NCBI RefSeq assembly: GCF_900177705.1
Contig: NZ_FXBA01000001.1
Location: 310,001-374,000, forward strand
DNA length: 64,000 nucleotides
Direction: 5' to 3'
Source of the DNA: Fibrobacter sp. UWB15
GTDB lineage: Bacteria; Fibrobacterota; Fibrobacteria; Fibrobacterales; Fibrobacteraceae
Positions 9,228 to 17,702 of this stretch are shown piece after piece. The position numbers were made by a program, and so were the translations under genes. The first letter of the stretch is position 1; the number at the start of each line of letters is the position of its first letter. Below the pieces are notes generated by a model. It was not told the DNA's origin, did no database searches, and saw only the letters and a list, made by a program, of their open reading frames with translations.

Positions 9228-9786
9228 TATGGACGAATACCCTCGCTTGCGGATTGCCGGAATCGAACCCGAATCGTTCGTGGACGGTCCCGGAATCCGT
9301 ATGACAATCTTTACCCAAGGTTGTCATCATAATTGTCCAGGGTGCCAGAATCCTCAGACCCACGATTTCAACGGGGGTCATTTTATTGATATTGACGAAA
9401 TCCTCGAAATGATCGAGGAGAATCCGCTGCTCGACGGTATTACGTTCAGTGGTGGAGACCCGATGGATCAGGCGGCGGCCTTGATTCCGCTTGCACGAGA
9501 AATCAAGGAACGTGGGCTCAACTTGGTGATTTTTACCGGTTATACCTACGAACGCCTGATGGACCTTGCGCACGAGCGCCCGGACATGTTCGAACTATTG
9601 ACTTTTGCTGACATTTTAATCGACGGCCCCTTCATTATGGCGAAAAAATCGCTCGAAATCAAGTTCAGGGGCTCTACGAACCAGCGTATTATCGATGTGC
9701 AGCAGAGTCTAGTAGAAGGCCATGTGGTGCTTCACCAAATCCAGCTGGACGAAATAAAAACTCGTCCGGAACTGGTGCCGGCGTAA
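9217..9786 (+). CDS. nrdG: Anaerobic ribonucleotide reductase activating protein (radical SAM)
   Basis: This radical SAM enzyme uses a 4Fe-4S cluster and S-adenosylmethionine to generate the glycyl radical of the class III reductase. The cluster motif CHHNCPGC is near residue 35, preceded by the family signature FVDGPGIRMTIFTQG and followed by NPQTHDFNGG. The TFSGGDPMDQ segment near residue 75 fits the SAM-binding GGE-type motif. At about 189 residues the length is normal for NrdG. ATG 9217 overlaps the glycyl-radical gene by 11 bases; an in-frame ATG at 9229 is an equally plausible start. The gene ends 2 bases before the converging transporter gene. Confidence 0.93.
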   Translation: MAYNMDEYPRLRIAGIEPESFVDGPGIRMTIFTQGCHHNCPGCQNPQTHDFNGGHFIDIDEILEMIEENPLLDGITFSGGDPMDQAAALIPLAREIKERGLNLVIFTGYTYERLMDLAHERPDMFELLTFADILIDGPFIMAKKSLEIKFRGSTNQRIIDVQQSLVEGHVVLHQIQLDEIKTRPELVPA

Positions 9787-9788
9787 TC

Positions 9789-10781
9789 TTACGCTTTCTT
9801 CTTGTCGCGCCAGGCAAAGAGGTTTGCGAGTACCGTTCCGCTAATAGAATGGTAGGCGCAGCTCAGGGCGCAAGGAACAACACAAAGCACCGCTTCGGGG
9901 TGTTGCGCAACATTATCAGGATTCGCGAAGAAGGCGGCCGCAAGAACGGTCGCCATTCCTGCATTCTGCACACCGACTTCGATGGCGATAGTGCGCTTTT
10001 TGGCGGTATTGAACTTGAAAAGGCGGCCCACGCTATAGCCCAAAACGTAACCTAAGGTGTTGTGGCAGAACACCACCGCAAGTACCAAGAAAATGAGGCC
10101 GAGGCCGTTTGTCAAAAGCTGCGGGCGTACCGTCACGACCACGCCGCCTACAATGCACATAAGCCCAATCACGCTCACTGCAGGCATGTTTGCCTGGATT
10201 TCCTTGAATACGGTTCGCTTGCCCAAAAAATGGTTGCAAAGGAACCCGATCGTTATCGGGGCGACGGTTACATACAGAATATTCAAGAACATGCCCTTCG
10301 CATTCACGTCGATGCTCGTGTCGGCGAGCCATAAGACCAAAAGCGGAGTCATGATGGGGGCAAGGAGCGTCGAGACCATGGTCATACTCACCGAATAGGT
10401 TACATCGCCTTTGGCGAGAAAACTCATCACGTTGCTAGAAACGCCGCCCGGACAGCAACCCACCAGAATAATGCCTACGGCCAGGTAAGGGTCGAGTCCG
10501 AACACTTTCGTGAGTCCGAAGGCGACAAAAGGCATAATAGTGTATTGTGCGACGGCGCCGAGCAGAATGTGGAACGGCTGCTTCATCAGGTTTCGCACAT
10601 CGTCCATCGAAATCGTAAGTCCCATGCTCAGCATAATGATGCCGAGTATCACGGAAGAAACGTTTCCGTGTACCCACCCGAAAGCGACGGGGAGGAAGAA
10701 TGCGACGATTGCGCTTGCGATGACGAAAGGGGAAGCGTAAGAAGAAAGAATGCAGCAAAAAGCCTTAACTATCTTAAACAT
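9789..10781 (-). CDS. BASS-family (bile acid:sodium symporter-like) transporter
   Basis: This is a 330-residue inner-membrane protein with about ten hydrophobic helices. The pattern IMLSMGLTISMDDVRNLMKQ and the GCCPGGVSSNVMSFLAKGDV segment near residues 107-126 are characteristic of the BASS superfamily (YocS/ASBT/PanS-like). Known members move bile acids, pyruvate, pantoate or other organic anions with sodium; the substrate here is unknown. The gene converges on nrdG and diverges from the TIGR02147-type regulator, with a 228-base AT-rich region between the two starts. Confidence 0.85.
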   Translation of the reverse strand: MFKIVKAFCCILSSYASPFVIASAIVAFFLPVAFGWVHGNVSSVILGIIMLSMGLTISMDDVRNLMKQPFHILLGAVAQYTIMPFVAFGLTKVFGLDPYLAVGIILVGCCPGGVSSNVMSFLAKGDVTYSVSMTMVSTLLAPIMTPLLVLWLADTSIDVNAKGMFLNILYVTVAPITIGFLCNHFLGKRTVFKEIQANMPAVSVIGLMCIVGGVVVTVRPQLLTNGLGLIFLVLAVVFCHNTLGYVLGYSVGRLFKFNTAKKRTIAIEVGVQNAGMATVLAAAFFANPDNVAQHPEAVLCVVPCALSCAYHSISGTVLANLFAWRDKKKA

Positions 10782-10877
10782 GTTGCAAATATAGATATTA
10801 ACGGGACGAATGGTTCTGAAGGTGCTATATCAATTGCTTTCGAAAGAAACTTCGCGCTATACGGCTTTTTCGCTATA

Positions 10878-10894
10878 TTATACACGTTGTATAA
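10878..10894. promoter_or_regulatory. Inverted repeat in the divergent promoter region
   Basis: TTATACA-CGT-TGTATAA has perfect 7-base arms around a 3-base centre. It sits midway between the diverging BASS transporter and the TIGR02147-type gene, where an operator would be expected. A second partial copy of the right arm (TTGTATAATAA) lies near 10959. The TATAAT inside it could also serve as a -10 hexamer. Confidence 0.4.
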
Positions 10895-10974
10895 TTTAGA
10901 TGAAAATATATGTAATTGCGCTACAAAATTTGCTTATTTTAAGTAGAAATGTGTATTTTTGTATAATAAACTTA

Positions 10975-11002
10975 TTGACTGGGTGTAGGAAAAATATATA
11001 TT
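10975..11002 (+). promoter_or_regulatory. Promoter of the TIGR02147-type gene, apparently leaderless
   Basis: TTGACT (10975-10980) and TATATT (10997-11002) are separated by 16 bases. The ATG at 11010 lies only 7 bases after the -10 box, so the transcript would begin at or next to the start codon. No ribosome site precedes that ATG, which fits a leaderless message. Confidence 0.5.
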
Positions 11003-11009
11003 CCTTAGT

Positions 11010-11843
11010 ATGAAATCGGTACTTGAATACAAAGATTACCACCTCTTTATGCAGGATTACTACGACGAACGCAAACGTATCGGTGCGTTCTCGTGGCGTG
11101 AATTCTGCAAGAGTGCCGGATTTACCTCGCCGAACTTCTTGAAGCTTGTGTGCATGGGCCAGAGCAAGCTCAGCAAGGTCAAAATAGACGACGTGGCGAA
11201 GGCCATGGGCCTTGCCGGCTACGAGGCGGATTATTTCCGCGAAATGGTCCTGTTTTGCAATGCGGACAAAGACGATGCCAAGAAGGCATCCCTCCTTGAA
11301 ATGCAGAGGATTGCGCTGGAACATAAGGTGCGCGTGGTCGATGGCGATGCTTTCCAGTATTATGAATCCTGGAAGTATCCAGTGCTTCGTGAACTCGCCC
11401 CGATGATGCCGGGGGCCTCTCCCCGCGATTTGGCCGATGCGTGCAAGGAACATGTGTCTGCCGAGGAAGTGCGCGACGTGTTGAATTTCTTGGTGAAGGC
11501 TGGTTTCCTGAAAAAGGATGGCGAAAAGGTCTATTCGCAGACGGAACAGACTGTCATTGGCTCTAAAGAGGCTTTGCCTATCGCCATTCGGGCCATGCAC
11601 AAAGAGATGGCGAATATGGCCGCCCGTGCCGTGGATCGCTATGCGCCGAACGAACGTTATTTTACGGGTGTCACGCTCAGCGTGAATCAAGAGGCAAGCG
11701 AACGGATTGCAAAAGAGCTCGATGCCTGCTGCAGAAAAGTGCTTGCGATTGCGAACGAATACAATGATCAGGATCAGGTCTGTAGAATCAATTTCCAGTT
11801 TTTCCCGGTAACGGACAAAATTAAAGAGGTGCGCCATGCTTAA
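11010..11843 (+). CDS. TIGR02147-family (DUF4423-like) putative regulator
   Basis: This 277-residue protein matches my memory of a paralogous family expanded in Fibrobacter. The N-terminus reads YKDYHLFMQDYYDERKR, and a helix-turn-helix-like stretch (FSWREFCKSAGFTSPNFLKL, residues 28-47) is followed by ID-DVAKAMGL. The middle region carries FLVKAGFLKKDGEKVY, resembling a winged segment. Members are thought to be DNA-binding, but none is well characterised to my knowledge. It is cytoplasmic, with no signal peptide. The 3' end overlaps the next lipoprotein gene by 8 bases, so the two are probably co-translated and functionally linked. Confidence 0.75.
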   Translation: MKSVLEYKDYHLFMQDYYDERKRIGAFSWREFCKSAGFTSPNFLKLVCMGQSKLSKVKIDDVAKAMGLAGYEADYFREMVLFCNADKDDAKKASLLEMQRIALEHKVRVVDGDAFQYYESWKYPVLRELAPMMPGASPRDLADACKEHVSAEEVRDVLNFLVKAGFLKKDGEKVYSQTEQTVIGSKEALPIAIRAMHKEMANMAARAVDRYAPNERYFTGVTLSVNQEASERIAKELDACCRKVLAIANEYNDQDQVCRINFQFFPVTDKIKEVRHA

Positions 11844-12621
11844 GAAGTTTGTTTTTTCTGTAACGGCATTTTCGATTGCTTTTATGGCGGCCTGCTCCGA
11901 CGATTCCGCGGGCGGTTCTTTGGCGGGCGGAACCATCGATCCCAATTCCATTGCCGAGGTAAGCAGTTCGTCCAACGATGTTGATACCATTGCGGTATCC
12001 AGTTCGTCCGAAGACAAAGGAAATCTTCCGGATGTCCCGCTGGAAGAATCCAGTTCGTCGAGTGAAAAAAGAACGGACACTCAGCCTTTTGTTCCGGTTG
12101 GCAGTTCATCCAGTCTAAATTCTGAGCCGAATAGCAGCAACGACTCTAAGGGAAGCAATGGCTTGGAACCGCAACCGGAGCCGGAATCATCTGCAAGCGA
12201 TTCTGATGTACCTTTGCCTGAATACCATAATCTTCGTGTCCATACAGAGGATTTCAGTTTGCGGTGCAAGGATTATTCACTTTATAATAAAAACGATATT
12301 CCCGTTGTCGACCCCGAAATCGAACCTCCTTCGGCACGCTTCTACATGGATGGAAATTCAGAAGTGATTCTGTTTGAAAATGTCCAATTCGATGTTCCTT
12401 GCGACGAAGAACAACGGACATCATTCTTGAATGATGTCAACGAATCTGGCGCAATAGTAGGCCTTGATGGGAGTACGCTGTATGCAGCCTTTAGTCGGAG
12501 CAAGGGCTTGGATTATGGCTGTTTCTGCGTGGCGGATGCCGGATTCAAAATGGACCAGTTCTACCCTGGCTTAGATTCTGCAGTCTTCGATAATCAAAGG
12601 GCGATTCCGTTAGGAAATTAA
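11836..12621 (+). CDS. Ser-rich-linker lipoprotein with one copy of a Cys-containing domain
   Basis: This 261-residue predicted lipoprotein has signal peptide residues 1-19 and the lipidated Cys at 20 (FMAACSDDS). A long low-complexity linker rich in SSS, E and P (about residues 35-125) leads to one folded domain (about 135-258). That domain contains paired cysteines and the segment RSKGLDYGCFC, which recurs as RSKGVDYTCGC in the next gene. The start overlaps the TIGR02147-type gene by 8 bases and the next lipoprotein gene follows after 15 bases. Function is unknown; surface exposure on the outer membrane is likely because the linker resembles those of Fibrobacter cell-surface lipoproteins. 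Confidence 0.72.
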   Translation: MLKKFVFSVTAFSIAFMAACSDDSAGGSLAGGTIDPNSIAEVSSSSNDVDTIAVSSSSEDKGNLPDVPLEESSSSSEKRTDTQPFVPVGSSSSLNSEPNSSNDSKGSNGLEPQPEPESSASDSDVPLPEYHNLRVHTEDFSLRCKDYSLYNKNDIPVVDPEIEPPSARFYMDGNSEVILFENVQFDVPCDEEQRTSFLNDVNESGAIVGLDGSTLYAAFSRSKGLDYGCFCVADAGFKMDQFYPGLDSAVFDNQRAIPLGN

Positions 12622-12636
12622 TTAAAGGAGGAAATC

Positions 12637-14199
12637 ATGAAAAAGAATTCGATTTTTGCAACAGTTGTCTCTGTTGCGGCTGCGATGACACTTTCGTTTG
12701 GCTTACTTGCCTGCGGCGACGATTCGTCGTCGACAGCGCCTGTAACCGGCGGCGATGAATGCTCGTCGTCGGGCGCATTTTCTTCGGGTGCCGAGGACCC
12801 GACATCGAGCGCGGGCGTGGAATCGTCCGGTTCGCAGCCTTCGTCTTCCGGTTCGCAGCCTGCATCCTCGGGCTCCGATAATTCGTCTTCGTCCATTGCG
12901 GGTAACCCGGTGCAGAAGGTGAAGGTTTTTGGCAAGTGCATGGAATCCAAGGGGCGTTCCGATATTCCGGGAGGGGACGGCCTCGCGCTCCCGCCGCACG
13001 CCCTCATGGGGCAGGAAGATGGTTCCGACAAGGTGATTGTTGCCGTGGACCATGTGATGATGCCGGTTTACCAGATTAGCGGGTTTGCCGGGATGATTGT
13101 GAATCCGGCGCTTCTCGACAGCATCGAGGTCATGGCGGTGGGCGATACCCTCTACGTGAAGCAGATTGTGGACGAGGCCAAGGCGGAGGATGACTCCAAG
13201 TGCGTGGCTGAATTCCATTTCGTGATGAAGGATGAGCCTGCCTTTACGAACGCCACCTTTATAGTCGTGGATGATGTCATACGTTCGACCATCGACAAGG
13301 AATCCTATGTAGCCTCTTCGTCGTCGACAGCACTGAGTTCCTCGTCGGTTACTGGCAGGAGTGTCGCGGTGCCGGTAAGCAATATCTCGCTTGAATGCAA
13401 GGCTAATCATAGTTTTGACGGGAAAACTCTTCCGACCGATGTCCTGGCGGAACCTTATCCTTACATGGGTTCTATCTCGAGAATCGACGGACTGGCGAAA
13501 CTCACCATTATCAATGCGTATTTGAACATGGCTTGTGGTGTTGAACCCGATTCTGCGCTGAAGGAAGCTAAAATCGCTATTGCTCGTTCTGGAGCGAACC
13601 TTATCAACGATACGCTCTTCGTGAATATTGATCGCAGCAAGGGTGTTGATTATACATGCGGGTGCAATGCGCGAGTGGAATTCCTGTTCGACGGACAGTA
13701 TGCCGGTTTCGGCTATACCGCCTTTGACAACAACGGCCCGACGGAAGTTATCGATGCGGCAAAGGATCGTCCGCGTCAGATTATTGAGGATGTATCGGCC
13801 CAATGTCGCAATTCGAACAGTGGGGATGACCCGCTGACGGATGGCGATTCAGATCACGGCCCGCATGCAGGCGACGGCGCAATTCCTCCGGTAGCCTACA
13901 TGTATGAATTGGGAATCAAGGCGCAGATTGTTATCGAGACAGTTCAGATGCCTTGCGGCGTGCAGTTCAAAGATATCGATGTTTCCGTTGGGGGTGACAC
14001 CCTCTACGTGAGGCCGAACATTGACGAATCTGCCCCGCAAGCCGATTGCATCTGCTCGACGCAACTCGACTTCTATATCGAAGCGGAGGAGGCCTTTAGG
14101 AATGCGACGTTCCTCGTGTTCGACTACGGCTGGAACACCAATCCGAGCAACATGATGCAAATTGTGAAGCAAAGGCACGTGATTGAGGTGCCCAATTAA
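12637..14199 (+). CDS. Ser-rich-linker lipoprotein with three copies of the Cys-containing domain
   Basis: This 520-residue predicted lipoprotein has its lipobox at LLAC (Cys26). A Ser/Gly-rich linker spans about residues 30-90. Three related domains follow (about 92-215, 240-375 and 385-515). Each begins with a short strand plus a Cys, contains a Pro-rich turn, a hydrophobic core strand, a Cys-Gly or Cys-containing segment, and ends in an 'AxxNATFxVxD'-like or equivalent strand. The first two are separated by a second SSSS spacer near residue 225. A strong AAAGGAGG ribosome site precedes the ATG. The domain is the same as that in the upstream lipoprotein; its role is unknown. Confidence 0.72.
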   Translation: MKKNSIFATVVSVAAAMTLSFGLLACGDDSSSTAPVTGGDECSSSGAFSSGAEDPTSSAGVESSGSQPSSSGSQPASSGSDNSSSSIAGNPVQKVKVFGKCMESKGRSDIPGGDGLALPPHALMGQEDGSDKVIVAVDHVMMPVYQISGFAGMIVNPALLDSIEVMAVGDTLYVKQIVDEAKAEDDSKCVAEFHFVMKDEPAFTNATFIVVDDVIRSTIDKESYVASSSSTALSSSSVTGRSVAVPVSNISLECKANHSFDGKTLPTDVLAEPYPYMGSISRIDGLAKLTIINAYLNMACGVEPDSALKEAKIAIARSGANLINDTLFVNIDRSKGVDYTCGCNARVEFLFDGQYAGFGYTAFDNNGPTEVIDAAKDRPRQIIEDVSAQCRNSNSGDDPLTDGDSDHGPHAGDGAIPPVAYMYELGIKAQIVIETVQMPCGVQFKDIDVSVGGDTLYVRPNIDESAPQADCICSTQLDFYIEAEEAFRNATFLVFDYGWNTNPSNMMQIVKQRHVIEVPN

Positions 14200-14222
14200 T
14201 CGGAATACTCCTTGTTACAAGC

Positions 14223-14255
14223 AAAAACAGGTGCCCGCTCGGGACGCCTGTTTTT
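14223..14255 (+). terminator. Bidirectional terminator between converging genes
   Basis: The arms of AAAAACAGG(T)G...CGCCTGTTTTT form a GC-containing stem with A-run and T-run flanks, so it can act on both strands. It lies between the lipoprotein gene (+) and the GH116-type gene (-). Confidence 0.7.
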
Positions 14256-14300
14256 CTTATATCCGAAAAAACGGAGCTTATTAGTATTGCGAATGCAATC

Positions 14301-17300
14301 TTAATAAAGCAAAGCGAACACCATGCCGGGGCGGAAGTACTTACCGGCGGTGTACTTGAGTGCCGTGCTGTGGAGCAGCATGAACAGCGCACTTGCTTCA
14401 ACCTTATTGGCCTTGGCGATGCTGCCGAATGCCTTGGTGAAGGCGGGCAGGTTGCGCGGGAGCTTCGGGCTGATGCGGCTGTCGGCAAGGAGGGCGCCCT
14501 TCTTCAGGAGTTCCTTGTGCATCTTGTCGGCGGCGGTAGCGCTAAGGCCGAAGGCCTTCACGAGTGCTTCCGGGTGCAGGCGGCAGGAGCCGTTGAATCC
14601 TTCCGGTGCGGCGAACGGGATGCGGGCTTCCTCGTAGAGGTTGCGGATCATGGAATCGCCCATGTCGGCAGCCTGCTTTTCGAGGCCGTGGTGCATCATG
14701 GCGCACATGATGCTGTACTGGATACCGATCCACACGTCGTGAGCCTGGAAGTTGAATTCGTCGAGCGGAGAGCCGTCCTTACGAACAAGGTTGGCGGCAC
14801 CGATGAGCGGGCTATTGGCCTTGTAGTTCGTGTTGTAGACGCGGAGCAGGTTGGCCTTCGCCTTCTTCTCGTCGCTGATGGGCTTGAGACCCAGCAGGCG
14901 CAGGTAAGTGTCGGCGAGCATCGTGTCGGCGAATACGTCGTCGCAGTCGTTTGCAATCTTTGCGTTCCAGCTGGCGGTAAAGGCTTCCTTGCACTGGGCG
15001 GTGAGCCATGCCTTCTTGAGGCCGCGGAGTTCGTTCTTCGAAAGTTCCACGTCGCTGGGAATTTCGCCGGAGTTCAGCCATTCGTTGATGGTCTTGAGGG
15101 CGGCCTTCACGTTGGAACCGTCGATGACGAGCGTTTCCTTGATGGCGTCGGCGAGTTGCGGGAGCTTGTCTGCAACAACATCCTTCGCTTCCATCGGAGT
15201 CACGAAGAAGTGGTAGTAGCCTTCGGCTTCGTCCCACAGGGCTTCGTCGAATTCCTTGTTGGCGGCGTCGGCCTTGGCGTTCCAGGTGTCGGCTTGTGCC
15301 TTATCGCCGAGGATTTCGGCAATCTTGGCGGCTGCGCGGAGGCCTGCAATCCAGAGGCTACCGCAGTACACGGAAATGCCGTGGCTGGAGAGGTTGTCGA
15401 ACGTGTCGTCGGTACCGTGGGTGAGCGGGAAGTTTTCACCCTCGTTCACCATTTTCTCGAGGTATTCCATGGCGGCGTAGACGGCTTCCTTGCAATCCTG
15501 CAAGTTCTGCTTGTCCTGCGTCTTCACGTAATGACGGAGAACCATCAAAACATACTTCGGAGCGAGATCTTTCCATTCCTTCACGTTGTGCCAGTCGTAG
15601 GCATCGGGTTCAGCATCGAAGGGGCTTCCGAGGTCGTGAATCACGGCGCCACGCACGGCGCGCGGGCCTTCGAGTTTCGGGTCCGGAAGGTCGGCGAACG
15701 GATGGTTCACGTATTCGTGGTGACGGCGACGGTTGTCGTTCACGGCGAGAATAGCATCACCGAAGCGCTTCATCACCACACCGTCGAGGCGCGGCATCAG
15801 GGCCATCAGGCTGAAGCTACCGTAGAAGTAAACGTCGAGAGAGTTGAAGAACGGATAGTCGGCGCATTCGCGAACCAGGAAACGGTCGTCCTTGTCCCAC
15901 ACGGTGGCTTCGGCGAGGAAGCTGAGGGTGTTGAGGGCGAGGCTCTTGAATTCGTCCTGCTTGGCAGCCGTCTTGTAGAGCTTGGCGACGGCCTTCTTCG
16001 GGACGAGGGCTTCGAATGCCTTGAGGCGAGCGTCCATGTTCTTGTCGGCGGCGAGGGCTTCTTCGAGGATGGCGCCCACGCGGCCATAAGCTTCGGGGAA
16101 GAATGCGGTGTACTTCTTGGCGGAAGTAAGCTTGTTCAGCTTGATTTCGGGGAAGTCGAGCACCAGGTTGAACTGGAAGCTGACTTTCTGCTTCGGCTTC
16201 AAAACGGCGGTAACAGCAACAGCGCCGGCCATGGTTTCGCGGCCGCTGTAAACGTTCTTGACCCAGGCTTCGCAAACGCGACCGCTGCGGAGAGCGCCCT
16301 TCAGCACGGAGGCTGCGTCATCCTGATAGAACATCGGCTTCACGGAAACGTTCAGGTTATCCTTCTTGTTCCAAGCGACGGACACGCCCATGCAGCCGTT
16401 GAAGTCGCTTTCGACGAGCGGCTTTTCGTTGTAGAATTCGAGACCGCGGACTTCGCGGCCGTCCTTGGCCTGCTTGCTGAACTTGACGCCCTTCGGGAAA
16501 CGTGCAGACGGCACGAGCACAAAGCTCGAGTCCTGAACGCCCTGGCGGTCCTTCTTCGCCATGTAACCGGCGATGCAGTCCTGCACCTGCACGATCGTGA
16601 TTTCGCGGGTTTCCTTGGTGGTGTTTTCGAGAGTGAACACGGTGGCGTTCACGGGGAGGCTGGAGAGGCGTTCGTCACCCGGAGTCACGTAGCTGGACTG
16701 GGTCTTGGTAATCTGCACGCCCTTGCCTTCGTACTTGGTTTCGCTCACCGGATAGAGGGCGGCGTACTGCATCTTGGCGGCATCGTAACCGGCCTGGCCC
16801 AGAAATACATTGTCGTTTGCCCAGGCGGCGGTGAGGGCGCCCTGACGCACGGCCTTTTCGCCAACGACACCGTTGAAGAAGTCGATGACGGCGCTGCGGT
16901 TGAGTTCTGCACCGGCCTTGTTCAAAAGGGCCGCAGTGCGGTCGCTCCATTCGATGTGCCAGCGTTCAAACGCGGCGGCGTTGTTCTTGAAGAAATCCTT
17001 TTCGGCGATGGCCTTGTTGAGCTTGGCCTCGGCCTTCTTCTGGTTGGCAAGTTCAGCGGCGCTGAAGAGCGCTTCGCCCTTCGCGTCTACGAGCGGGTAC
17101 TTGGCGAGCATCTGCGTAAAGCCGGCGAAGTCGACGATTTCGAGGGCGGCCTTCGCGTCGATTACGGATTCGCGGAAGAAGAAATTGTTGAAGCGGAGGT
17201 CAGTGGGCTTTTCGGTGCGAACCTGCACGCCCGGCATCACGTTCATCACGGGAGTGGTGCCCGCAGGCGTTGCGGTGAAAGTCGAACCGATACCGCCGAC

Positions 17301-17438
17301 AGCAATACCCGTGGTAGAAGGAGTCGTAGAAAGCGGAGTGTACCAGGGCTGGATAAATTCCACGGCGAGGCCCGGGGTCATCAGCTTCTGGACGGAACCG
17401 GCCTGTTTTGCGCCGGCGAGGTAATCTTTAATGCTCAT
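14301..17438 (-). CDS. GH116-type glycoside hydrolase (beta-glucosidase/glucosylceramidase-like), cytosolic
   Basis: This 1,045-residue protein is predicted to hydrolyse a beta-glycoside. The N-terminal half is a beta-rich domain starting with TTGIAVGGIGST. The C-terminal half is an (alpha/alpha)6 barrel with GH116 signatures: RECADYPFFNSLDVYFYGSF (candidate nucleophile Glu), GAVIHDLGSPF, WKDLAPKYVLMVLRHY, and GTDDTFDNLSSHGISVYCGS (candidate acid/base Asp). No signal peptide is seen, so it should act inside the cell on imported oligosaccharides. ATG 17438 (MSIKDYL) has GGA 10 bases upstream and is preferred; the longer ATG at 17450 lacks a ribosome site. The opposite strand is open for over 1,000 codons as a codon-bias shadow. 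Confidence 0.78.
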   Translation of the reverse strand: MSIKDYLAGAKQAGSVQKLMTPGLAVEFIQPWYTPLSTTPSTTGIAVGGIGSTFTATPAGTTPVMNVMPGVQVRTEKPTDLRFNNFFFRESVIDAKAALEIVDFAGFTQMLAKYPLVDAKGEALFSAAELANQKKAEAKLNKAIAEKDFFKNNAAAFERWHIEWSDRTAALLNKAGAELNRSAVIDFFNGVVGEKAVRQGALTAAWANDNVFLGQAGYDAAKMQYAALYPVSETKYEGKGVQITKTQSSYVTPGDERLSSLPVNATVFTLENTTKETREITIVQVQDCIAGYMAKKDRQGVQDSSFVLVPSARFPKGVKFSKQAKDGREVRGLEFYNEKPLVESDFNGCMGVSVAWNKKDNLNVSVKPMFYQDDAASVLKGALRSGRVCEAWVKNVYSGRETMAGAVAVTAVLKPKQKVSFQFNLVLDFPEIKLNKLTSAKKYTAFFPEAYGRVGAILEEALAADKNMDARLKAFEALVPKKAVAKLYKTAAKQDEFKSLALNTLSFLAEATVWDKDDRFLVRECADYPFFNSLDVYFYGSFSLMALMPRLDGVVMKRFGDAILAVNDNRRRHHEYVNHPFADLPDPKLEGPRAVRGAVIHDLGSPFDAEPDAYDWHNVKEWKDLAPKYVLMVLRHYVKTQDKQNLQDCKEAVYAAMEYLEKMVNEGENFPLTHGTDDTFDNLSSHGISVYCGSLWIAGLRAAAKIAEILGDKAQADTWNAKADAANKEFDEALWDEAEGYYHFFVTPMEAKDVVADKLPQLADAIKETLVIDGSNVKAALKTINEWLNSGEIPSDVELSKNELRGLKKAWLTAQCKEAFTASWNAKIANDCDDVFADTMLADTYLRLLGLKPISDEKKAKANLLRVYNTNYKANSPLIGAANLVRKDGSPLDEFNFQAHDVWIGIQYSIMCAMMHHGLEKQAADMGDSMIRNLYEEARIPFAAPEGFNGSCRLHPEALVKAFGLSATAADKMHKELLKKGALLADSRISPKLPRNLPAFTKAFGSIAKANKVEASALFMLLHSTALKYTAGKYFRPGMVFALLY

Positions 17439-17702
17439 AGTCAATTCCATGAATTGGGGTTAAATTTTTACGAGTTAAAAGTTAAAAATTCTAAGAACTG
17501 TAAAATGAATCGATTTTCCAAAATGTGTACACAAATTGAATGTTTTCTCCAACGTGTCTTTCCTCACACAAATTTGCAGAAAAAACAGATTTTTCATAAA
17601 AATGGATGAAAAGGCCGATGAAATGCAAAAAACAGGTTTCAGAATGTTTGCATTGTGATTTGCAATAAAGTATATTTAGGAAGAATTAAAAAAGGAGAAC
17701 TT

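Noticed and set aside
14370-17609. 1,079-codon open frame on the + strand opposite the GH116-type gene
   Set aside because: Composition is Val/Gly/Glu/His-rich without any family signature, and it mirrors a confidently identified gene. It is a codon-bias shadow.
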